64,000 nt of DNA, taken from positions 51,595,943 through 51,659,942 of the forward strand of contig CM019216.1 of the NCBI GenBank assembly GCA_009741485.1. Direction: 5' to 3'. Source of the DNA: Malurus cyaneus samueli. Lineage: Eukaryota > Chordata > Aves > Passeriformes > Maluridae. Shown here piece after piece: positions 14,502-24,881 of the stretch. Both the position numbers and the translations under genes were made by a program. How positions within the stretch are numbered: the first letter of the stretch is position 1; each line of letters begins with the position of its first letter. The notes under the pieces were generated by a model. The model searched no databases and had not been told where the DNA came from. It worked only from the letters and a program-made list of their open reading frames with translations.

Positions 14502-17500
14502 TTATGGGGAAGCTCTCCGAGGATGTGGCAGGTCCTTCTCATAAAGCCTTCCAAAAAGTGTCACTGTTATGAGTGGTTTTGATGTGCCATGCTTGCTTTT
14601 CAAACACCCATCAGGTAGCACCTGTGGAAAAAAAAAAGAATGACACTAATAGTCCACCAAGAGAGTAGCAATATTGCATAGTACAGAAAGAATAGACCTC
14701 AGATGCTGAATATTTTGATGCAACACTTTTAAAAGTAGTCATGAGAATGAAAGAAAGCAGAATTCTCTCTGACTCTGCCATAACCTCTCCACTGTAGACT
14801 TCCCATATTTCCTTGGACCCAGAAGTTTTTAAACCTTCCTCCATCTTTGGAAAAAAAAAAATTCTCCACCTCATAAGAAGATGAGAGCAGGAATAACTAA
14901 TTTGTTAGGTTCACCTTAGTTACTCATACAAGCCAAAGAAGGTTATAGACACATCTAGGAGATATTTGAAATACTTTTTGATTTGTAGAGCCCAAAACAA
15001 TTTTCAAATGGAAGTAGAAAATGTCAAGCTACTGGCCATATGTAGCTTTTCTTAGTTACTTTTTACATATCAATTTGAAATCACTGTTGTTCATTGACTG
15101 CAAACACCTGTAAACATTTTTTTTGCCTCTGTGACAAAAGATAAGTATATATTTGTTAAGAAAATACAACATACTGTTTAAAAATTAGACTATGATCATA
15201 CTTTTAGTGTACCAATAAATTCTTTGATGTATGTAGGCTTACAGAACCGCCACTCAAAAGCAACTATGCAGGGTGAACAATATTTTCTATTTCCTACCTT
15301 GCAAAATGATTCACCCTTTTTTCCCCTAGAAGTTTTCAGGTCTTTTTCATTGTCTTTATTATTTCTTGTAAGTTATTAAATACTTACTCCAAATCAATTA
15401 GGATTTCACCTATGCTATTACATAAAAATAATTTAAGGTTTATGAGTAAAAACATGTTTTGGCAAAAATAAAGGATGAACCTCCAAAGGAAAAAATAAAC
15501 CCTACAAATCCCTTAAAAATCATTTTTAATGGTCTTAACTGCTTAGAATCTCTGCTTGTACTTCTAAGTAATTTTTCCTGTTTGGACAATCTCTCCAGGT
15601 ATTTGATTTATTTTTTCTAAAACGCCCATCATCAGAAAGCTGTAGAAAATAGCTCCTTGAAAACTGTGGTTTATTGCTTTGTGACCTGATGTGGATGGCA
15701 GATTGCTAGAGAAAGCACTGAAGAGATTTTCAGCTCCAGAACTGACATTTCTCATCAGTAAGGACTGATTCAAACTGCCTCCTTGAGTTACAGTTTGCAG
15801 AACCAAAGAAAGCAGCTCTTGGGTGGGACTTTGGTGCCAGATCATTTTTCAGTGCCATAGCCTGGAAAATCTTGCAACAACCATCTCCAGGGTGTCCCAT
15901 TACCTCAAACTCCCCAGGGGCCAGTTGCACCCCGCTGTACAGCACTTCTGGGAACACGTAGCTGGTGCCAAACGTGCCACTGAGGGAGAACATCTCAAAC
16001 TTGGTCTGAGCCGTCTCCACGGGCTGCCCACACGAGCTCAGGTTTGTGCTCAGGCACTTGAGCAGTGTGCAGACCTGTGGGGAGGAGGAGACAGAAAGGC
16101 AAAACACCACTAAGCTTTCAGCAACCAAGAGCTGGATGTGATAGCAAGAAAATTTCCCAGGATGCAGTAATGGACAGATGTTTTGGGGTGGTTGGGATGT
16201 GGCCATACTCACCCTTAACAAAGCAATTACCTGCCAATGGTATTTTATGAGAGAACCGTGAAGCCCATCAAATGCACCCAGGACATAAACTTCATCTTTC
16301 CTCTTGTTTGACATCTGGTAGACGAGGTGACAGCAAAGGTCTCCTTGGCAAACAGTGTAATTTCCAGCCTTGTGCCTCAGTTCACTGAAAGTGAATATAT
16401 CCTTCCGGACAGCTCCCGAGAAAGTGTCATTTTCTCCTGAAAATTTGTTGACGCTTGTGGCATACAAACTCCAGTCGATGGCAGGAGGGTAGGTGGGGGA
16501 AAGACGGGGGCGTGATCTCAACTCTGCCAGCAGCAGATGTCCCTCCTCAGTGCCACTGTCGTAGTGGTAGGCGGCAGGTCCCTCTGGTGTGAACAGCCCA
16601 CTGCCTGTTGAGAACACCACCAGCCCTTCGTGAGCCCAGAGCATGGCTTGGCAGCACCCCCCAGCTCACACCGGTAATGTTTTTCAGTGATACTGTTTTC
16701 ATTCAATATGTTACCGAGAGTTTTGGAAGAATTTTAAAGCACAGAACTGCTAAAATACCCATCCTAGTGTTAAAACTTAGGTTCATTTAAAAATAAATCA
16801 GAGCCCTCAGAGGAGCATATTTGACAAAGAAGGAAATCATGGGGGTAGTTATGTTTCACAGAAGGAAACACAGGGCTGTGGCCTAAACTCAGCTCAGTAG
16901 ATTTAGGGTAGTCAAAATATTCCTTTGTGGTTTTCACTTTGCCTTCAGGGGAGAGTAACATATACAGTTATGACATTTTCCCAGTTAAGAGGAGAAAAAA
17001 GGGCAGCAAATGTCTATTCAGAGCAAAGAAAAACATAATAATCTCTAATTCTTCATCAGCCACAAAAAGGAAAGAATGTTTTATCTGGTTTACAAGAGGA
17101 ATCCTCCTTTTGGTTTTACATGATTAGGTTCTGAATAAATGTTTTTTTGTATTTAACTGCTGATTGAATTTTAAACAGAAAATACTTCCTCTAAAGGAGA
17201 GACTGAAAATTTAAGTGGAAATTTGTGCTGGTTTTGAGATAAAATTTCACTTTAAAGTTATCAAAATTTAATGTCATGGGCTTTCTAATTTTACCTTTTT
17301 CAGAACATTCAACATATTCTTATCTGAACCTATTTGTTACATTCAGCACCATACCACAAAGATCTTTAGTCCAATTGAAACACTATTTTCCAGAGACTTC
17401 ACTGTCTAAAAGATTTCTGCCTGCTTCTGAATCTGAGAACAACTTCCCTGTTCCTGAATGCAACTCACCTGTCATTGCCATGCTGGTGTTGTGAGTATTT

Positions 17501-20022
17501 GCTGAAAGTAAATTAACACCCATGCCCATAGCCCAGGCAGAGTGAAACTCAACTGCAGTCAGAAAGGGCAGGACATTCATCCAAGCTGTCGGAAAAAGCA
17601 CGGTGTCCACCTGCATCTTGCTCACCAGGACCACAGCAGGGTCATAGAAAAGGATGTCGAAGCAAGTGAAAATGCCAAACTTCCCAAAAGGAGTCTCAAA
17701 GGTGACGAGTTCTGCTTCTTTTGGGTAATCAAACTGAGTTTCACTTCTAAACAGATTGTACTGCAGGTGAAAAAGGTGGCTTGTTAGAAACTGAAGATAA
17801 GGCAAGATTATGGATATCTTTTGCTTCTGAGACAGGCTTTAAAGGAAAACTGTGAGTTGGGGTACCTGAGGTGGCTGGCACAGATGGGGTGTGTGTACCC
17901 CATCTACCTCCTGGAAGCAATACCCAGCCAATATTAGCTGCTAAACTCCAAGACCAAAGGCCAAGATGCCCCCTGCAAAACCACTAACTAGGCTAAGAAT
18001 GTATCAAGGAAAAGCTGACACTCACTGAGTATGGAAAGCTCTGTCACTTCTTCTTTACCATTTACTGTCATAAATGCAGCCCTTGTGTGTTTGGCAGCTG
18101 GCATGCACTCAGCAGCTTTGGTGCTTCTAGAAATAATTGGTCTGATTGGTTAAAAAATTGCTTGGTTTTCCTTCTGGTCACAAGAGCCTTGCATCAAGTC
18201 ATCCTGGATTGGTTGTCACTTTATAATAGTGTAAAATTGGTGTATAAACCATCTGAAATTAGTGCCAGAGAGCTGAAAAATATATTGATAATAGAGGTTG
18301 AAGTTGAAGCACCTCCTTACCTTGTGGTAACGAGCCACCAGTTTCCCCTGTGGGTCAAAGACGACATCCGTATTGTACTGGTAGCGACCGTCACTGGGGC
18401 ACTCGGGGTCACTGGAGTTACACGGCTTCTTGTCCCCGATATTTGCAACCACATAGATGGAGTTATTTCTGGCCATGCAGCTGAGTCGTTCCTGCACTGG
18501 TGCTGGACCAAATCTAATGTATTTTTAGTGAAAGAAAGAAAAAACCTTTGGAAGTATAGGTGCACATGTAGAAGAAGTACATTCAAAATTACTATTCCTT
18601 TTACTGCACATCCCCAGATGCTGAAAAAGTAATAGATCAAATCATCGTTTCTGTTCATTTTCTTATCTGTTCACAACATCATATTAAATCACCTGTCTCT
18701 TTCATCTTTAAAAAATGGTCTCCCTTGGTTCTTCTTTCCTTTACCCATTACAATTTTATTTTCCATGTGGATAGAATTCCCAGCTAACATGCCACAAAGA
18801 CATTAGAGCTTCATAAAACAAAGAGGAAAATAAATCAGTTACAGACACATAAACCTACAATAGCTTGAAAAAGATTATCAAGCAGCTCTAAGCCCTAAAT
18901 CAGAAGAAATTTTAGCCTATTTTAATAATCTTTGTTGTGTTTTAGGCAGCTGTCTGTAAGCCTGTAGTAAAATGTAATCACAGCATTTACTGGGCTGAGG
19001 ACTCCTGAAATCTAACTTCATAAGGCATCAGAAGGGAACATAAAAGCTTAGCTTAGACATGAACTGGGTCTTTTTTGTGTCTCAGCTGACACACATTGGG
19101 AGCAGCTCTGTGTGTAACACAGCAGACTGTGCAAGTGGCTGGATTTCCAAAAGACAATTCTTTTGATCTAAAGAAATATTTTGTGCAATTCAGTTAGAAA
19201 TCAGCCAGCCACAAACTGAGGACTGAATCAACATATCTGATCTTTGTTATCTAATGTGATAAAAAATTAGCTTATAATTGAAGGTTTTCACAAATGATCT
19301 GAATTGATAAAGTTGTGCATGTTTTTTAAATAATTATTTTTCCTAAAACATCCTAATTTTTGTACTTTTGCAAGTAAGGCTATTTCAATGTTTTTTACCT
19401 GATATATTCCCATTACCATTTAATTAGGAGGTCTTTCTGATGCATCTCATTTCTACAGTACCTGTGATTTTTAACATGTTAAAGAATTAGCAGCTCTTAG
19501 TCATTTATTGTGAACTGATCATGACTCCATGAGACAATAGTTTGAAATCACACAAACAATTGCAGAAGGAATCACCTTGAGGGGTCCGTGCAGGGAATCC
19601 AATCCACCACAGGATCAGGGATGTCCTCCAGGTAGGGGTAGATGGATTCTCTTGTGAACAGCCACCCATAGATGCCATCTTCAGGAGTCACAATGATGCG
19701 GGCACCCTGTCACAACAGGCTCTGTTTAAAGCTCACCCATGGACACACAGCCAGAAGGGTCAGCAGGAGCAGCAAACACTGATGGACAATCCTCACGATG
19801 CCCTCGTACCTTCTGGGCGGCTTCCTTGATGACCCCTTCCAAGACATCCATGTTTTTGTTCATCAGGGCCAAAGCATGGCTGTGAGAGATGGGCTCGTGT
19901 GTGAGCTGTGGCAGGATGACGGCGTGCTCGTACACCGCTGCCAGGAAGGTGTCGGAGGCAAAGGCCTGGAGGGCTGCGAGTGCAAACACCACAGAGGGCA
20001 GGAGAGCCTGGGAAGGGAGCAT
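14502..20022 (-). CDS. VNN: Vanin A: pantetheinase (vanin family), complete
   Basis: Vanins hydrolyse pantetheine to pantothenate (vitamin B5) and cysteamine. I rebuilt seven exons with GT-AG sites and continuous phase: 20022-19810, 19706-19576, 18513-18321, 17760-17469, 16604-16231, 16074-15904 and 14621-14502. The total is 1494 nt, 497 aa (human VNN1 has 513). Residues 1-23 are a signal peptide, followed by [15 protein letters not shown]. The nitrilase triad is present: Glu80 (IVTPED), Lys179 (VARYHK) and Cys212 ([10 protein letters not shown]). The C-terminal base domain keeps [17 protein letters not shown] and [13 protein letters not shown]. The protein ends in a polar tail ([15 protein letters not shown]) with no GPI-anchor segment, so secretion is likely. 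Exon 5 ends with an unusual [10 protein letters not shown] where relatives read VVEGRYY-L/M-Q. Intron 1 is only 103 nt. Exons 1-4 and 6 are nearly identical to VNN-B. The paralogue number (VNN1, 2 or 3) cannot be set from this window. Confidence 0.95.
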
Positions 20023-21035
20023 GGCTGCAGCCTCCCAGATCCTGGATCAGCATGGGGAGTGTCAACCAGATAGAAGGAGGAGGAACAAAGACTAATAAGT
20101 TTGCTTTGGAAATAATCTTTTGTTGAGTAATCTGAGAATGTACAATATATTTCTGCCAAAAGGTCAGAGAAACTCTTCTAGGAATTTGATCTTGTTTCCA
20201 GTGTGAATTGTTTTAAATGAAAGGAGAACAAAAGGCTAAGAGAGCTTGTCAGAAGCAATGCCAGTCTACAAGGGGCTCCATTAGAAGGAGCACTTGCACG
20301 CTCCATTTGTACATCCCTCTCCAGGCTTTTAAAGCCATCTCTGGGCAAGCCTAGACTCCCCTGGTTAGGACACACTACGCCATATCACCTCACTGCACAT
20401 GGCTGCAATCAGTGAAAACTTCAGCCAGTGCTGAAGGCAGACCATCTGTGTGAGGTACGGTCCAGATAATTCATCAATGTTTATGATAGATGTGGTCCTG
20501 CCATACCTCCTGCTTTTGGTCAATAGCTTATTGTAGTTGGAACAGCTGCCTTGAGAGCGTCCTCCCCACTGGGCTCACACTGCAATACAAACCATCCCTT
20601 GCACTGTGCTGACCTCTCTGCCTAGAGCTAACATACTTGCTTGTTTTGTAAGAAAGAATTCGACAAAACAGATTTTTATTTTTTTTATAATAATCCTCTC
20701 AAAAGGAAGTTTTTGTATAATAAGTAAGCAACTTGAAATTGCTCATAAAAAGCAGATTTATTTTTCCTCGAATTTATAGCATAGTATTTTGTAAATAGAA
20801 AATTACTGCTATAGTTACAGATGATCCCTTGAAAACCCTTAGTTAAAATCTGTGATATGTCTGTGAGGATAAAGGAACATAATCTGACTCATCATTTACC
20901 ACTTAGCAAGAAATAAAAAAAAAAAGAACATTCTTCATCCTGGCAAAATTTTCCTCTTGACTATGTAGTATCACCCAAATTGATTTTTCTCCCAGCACCA
21001 AGACCTCCTTGGGAGAAGCCAACACATCACCACTT

Positions 21036-21155
21036 CTATGATTCTAAATCTTCATTGTGCTCATAGATGGCTGTGGCATAGGTGTCCAGGGCACAGGCCC
21101 CCAGAGCAGACAGCACCAAAAACACAGCAAAGACACAAGCTGTAGGAAGCCCCAT
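21036..21155 (-). pseudogene. Orphan exon 1 of a fourth, C-type vanin gene
   Basis: This minus-strand piece starts with ATG at 21155 and reads [34 protein letters not shown]. It is clearly the signal peptide and first mature residues of VNN-C (MGLPKVGAS..., [11 protein letters not shown]). Homology stops at about 21050; after four more codons an in-frame TAG follows at 21036-21038. No splice donor and no C-type exons 2-7 are visible between here and VNN-A, so the rest of the gene is gone. It lies 1.1 kb upstream of the VNN-A start. As it stands it could encode at most a 39-residue peptide, probably none. It is best read as the leftover of a duplicated VNN-C. Confidence 0.88.
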
Positions 21156-21550
21156 GTCTGGAGCCTGGAAGTCACCCAAGAGGAGGCTGCAGGCAGGCAA
21201 AGGCAGGGGCTTTAAAAAGAGGAAAGCAGGTCTTGCACAAACCTGGGAATTCCCCAGGGTGGCAGAAAGCTGACACCACTGTAATCACCCTATCTGGAAA
21301 GACCCAATATCAAAGGCAAGAGAGCAGCCAGCATTGAGCAATTCTGCCTTACAGCCCCAGCAGGGAAGTCACTGAGAGGTCACCGCTGTGCTCCAGCTGA
21401 AGAAACACATCACTTACCAGATAGACAAAAAAGTCAGGCAAAGAGCATTGCTGCAGTAACACAGCTGAAGGCAAGCCTAGGTCCCAGGAAAACAACTTTG
21501 GAAAATATCAGCAGAGACCAGCATGGACACATTCCTGCCCAAACTCAAAG
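21156..21550 (-). promoter_or_regulatory. Duplicated vanin-C promoter region (orphan copy)
   Basis: This segment aligns by eye with 41617-41995, the upstream region of VNN-C, with small gaps. Shared parts include a TATA-like TTTTTAAAG about 60 bases before the ATG and a block around TTGCACAAACCTGG. At 21245-21254 the orphan copy has GGGAATTCCC, a perfect palindromic NF-kB-type site; the VNN-C copy reads GGTAATTCCC at 41707-41716. That the block was a promoter follows from its place directly 5' of exon 1. Whether it still works, for example for VNN-A, is unknown. Confidence 0.6.
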
Positions 21551-22819
21551 GTGTGAGGTGCAGGCTGGGGGAGGCAGGTGGCAACCCCCAGCACGGGTAA
21601 TACCTGTGCCCTCCCAGCTCAGCACAGCACAGCTCATGGGGGCTGCTGCACATCCTGGGGGAACTGCTGGGCAGGCTGGTTGTCTGACAAAACCACCACT
21701 CAGTAACCAAGCTCTGAAGATCTCTGGTGCCCAAAGATCTCGGAAGGCCATCATGAAATGGAGCCACATTTCTAGAATGTGCCTACTGCAATCTGCTTTC
21801 TTAGGTTCACAGATCACTCCAGCAGAAATCTTGGAACTAAAGCTGCACGTGCACAAAAATCACTTGTATCTGGTTTCCCAAGTTTCTTACCTTCTTTGGT
21901 TCTGACTTAGCTGTCAGGTAACGCGAGGGTTTTTGCTGCACTGCCCTCGAAGAAGTGTTTATTGTTCTCTGTGGTTACACACAGCCTTGTCTTTATACAG
22001 AGTTGGTATGTGGGTAATGGGTGGACTTGCATGGGATTACTTTCTGTACTCTTCATTCACTACTCACAATAATACATTTCACAATGATAATTGTTATGCA
22101 ATCTCCATAGCAAAAATAGTGTCATTACGGCTGATACCAGTCTTTGTAGGAAAATACTCAACTACGAATGTACCATAACTGAACCAGAACGGCCTTGAAC
22201 CAAATCCTGGATTCAAGGTGCTCACCAGATTTATGGCTGGGATCCTAAATACCTGCACACACATTCCCTTATCCAGAGGACCAGCACCAGCAGTGAACAA
22301 ACCTGAAGAAGCCACCTTTCAGCTCTGAGAATGACCACACACTCCCGCTGAATCCTTTCTGCAAGATGAGAGCTTCTGGGGTGCCATAGCTTCACTTAAA
22401 ACCAGATCCTTTCCCCGGGAGAGTTGTAGCATCACCCACCAGGTTCCATGGGGACAAGTACAGTGTCTGCACTGAGTTTGTACCCATGGGAAGAGGACCA
22501 CACTGGATAATCCCTTGCTGGACTGAGATCAGTCTGTAGTCACACTGGCTCCAACAGGTTTTAAGACAGTGTGGAAGCAACAGTTTGGAAGCAGCAATGC
22601 TGAGCTTCCATGAGTCAGAGCACATTGTCTGGGGCTTTTGATAAACATGTCATTATGTGAGACACGACACTGTTATGTCACATGTGAGGATCTATTTTTA
22701 TTTGGAAACAAAAACGGCTATATGGCACACAGCAGTGGTAATCAGCCTGGAGTTTGGAGAGTGTTTGTGCTCCCAGCGTCTCACCAGCTCCAGAACAGCA
22801 CATGGGATTGAGGACCTTG

Positions 22820-23693
22820 AGAGAATCATGGTAAAATACTTTGATGGGTAAAAAACTGGCTAGACAACACTGAGCTAGGAGGGAGTGTTGATCTGCTTGA
22901 GGGTAGGAAGGGTCTACAGAGAGACCTAGATAGACTCAACCAGTGGATTAAGGACAGCAGCAGGAAGTTCAAGAAGCTGAACTGCTGGGTCCTGCACTTG
23001 GGCCACAGCAACCCCAGGCAGTGCTACAAGCTGGGGGAGGAGTGGCTCGAGAGCTGCTTGGCAGAAAGAGACTTGGGAGGGCTGGCTGACAGCTGGCATA
23101 ATATGGGCCACCAGTGTGCCCACTGGGCCTCTATCAAGAACAGTGAGGCCAGCAGGACTAGGGAAGTGATCATTCACTTTACTGAGCACTGGTGAGGCTG
23201 CACCTTTAGTATTCTGTTCAGCTCTGGGACCCTCACTTCAACAAGGGCACTGAGGTGCTGGAGCCTGTCCAGATAAGGACAACAAGGCTTGTGAAAGGTC
23301 TAGCAAACATGTATTACAAGAAACAGCTGAGGGAGCTGGGCTTGTTTAGTCTGGAGAAGAGGAAGCTCAGTGGGGGAGGTTGCAGTGAGGTGGGGGTTGG
23401 TCTCTCCTGTTTGCCCACAGTCAGAGGACAAGAGGGAATGTCCTTAAGATGAGACGGGAGAGATTTAGAATATATGTTAGAAGAAAATTTTTCACTGTTC
23501 AGGTGGTCAGGCATTGGAATACATTGTGCAGGAGGTGGTGGAGTCCCAGAGATACTTAAGAGGGGTCTGGATCTGGCACTGCTTGATGGTTTAGGGGTTT
23601 AGAGGTTACAATGACAATGCCAAATTTATAGTTGGGCTGGATGATCTCAAAGGCCTCTTCCAACCCTGATGATTCTTTGATTCTATGGTGAGG
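22820..23693 (+). mobile_element. CR1 LINE, 5'-truncated copy with 3' end
   Basis: This is a plus-strand CR1 non-LTR retrotransposon. Decayed pieces of the ORF2 C-terminus are visible, such as LGEEWLESCLAERDLG and LRELGLFSLEKRKL, followed by [10 protein letters not shown]. Between the last two, the usual stretch of the CR1 protein (around DLIALYNYLKG) is missing, so the copy has an internal deletion. It ends with the standard 3' UTR (GGGCTGGATGATCTCAAAGG) and the tip GATTCTTTGATTCTATG. Frameshifts and gaps make it dead. It lies between VNN-B and the orphan vanin exon. Confidence 0.92.
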
Positions 23694-24539
23694 CCAAGAA
23701 TGGAACCAGTGGGGGGGAAAGGAAGGAGAAATCAGACTGTCAGAGATCTCCGACCACTCTTAAGTTTGCAGCCACAGAACACGCACATCTTTATACATTG
23801 ATGTGCTGAAAGAAAGTCACTAAGGTCCAGCAGCAGCAACAAAACACAGGTCACTGGTGAGAAGAGGATGCAAAAATGTAATAATGTCATCTCACCAGGA
23901 CTAGCTGGTCTGAAATACTATTCTAAATCCCCTAATCCCTATGGCAAATTCGTCTGCAGGGCAGCACCACCCAGCATCAACAGGAAGGAGCAAAGGGCAA
24001 GGCTTATTTCACATATGTTGTCATCACATGACTAGAAAGAAACAGAGATGATAGGAGGGAGGAGCTGCTCTGAGATACCAGGTCACTCAGTGACTTGTTT
24101 ACTGATTGCAGTAACAGCTCCATCACCAAATAGCACCCACTGCAGTCAGGAGGTATCATCAGGAGGTATCATGTCAGTTTTTCAGAACTGACAACTGGAA
24201 TAATTTGAGGTCTCAATTCCAAGTTTTGTTTCAGCAGGGTTTTCAAAGGAATAATGATTCAAATCATATTCTGGCCAAAAAGTGGTGGCAGGTTTTATTC
24301 CAGGAAGGGCTCTTTGACTGGAGTCCTTGTTCAGCTTCCATGATGCACTGTGCTGCCATTTCCTTCATGATATGCACCAATGACATAAAGGATATAAAAT
24401 CAAAGCAACACAAATAAGAAAAAAAAAGTCTAATTGGGGTAAAAGGGAAGACTGGCATAGGTCAGAACAAGTTATATTCAAGAAACAAAGAAATGCTGAG
24501 CATGTGTATAAAGCTGCCACAAATCACATCTTCCACTGT

Positions 24540-24545
24540 TTTATT
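24540..24545 (-). promoter_or_regulatory. Candidate polyadenylation signal of VNN-B
   Basis: AATAAA on the minus strand lies about 337 bases beyond the VNN-B stop, close to the spacing found in VNN-A. A second copy lies further on, near 24285. Confidence 0.45.
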
Positions 24546-24881
24546 TGCAGGTGCCATAATAATTTGCAATGAAAAAGAAACGCAATGCTGTTTTAATAAG
24601 AACGCATACTCTGGACTACAATTCAGGTTTTCTAAGAGTTAGAAAAATTAAAATCCAGCAAGCAGAGACAAACAAGTGCTCTTTTGCACTTATAAAAATT
24701 AGTAATTTATGATATAGAAATAGATTCTTTCAATAAATGGTAGCAATAATATTGCTGCATTATTACTAAACCAAACCCATTGATGAGAAGATCGTGCAAC
24801 TGGAAATAAGAAACATAACTGGGATTGTTGTAGTAGACAAAGCTGTATCTCATCTGGACATAAGATTAACCATGTAGAGCT

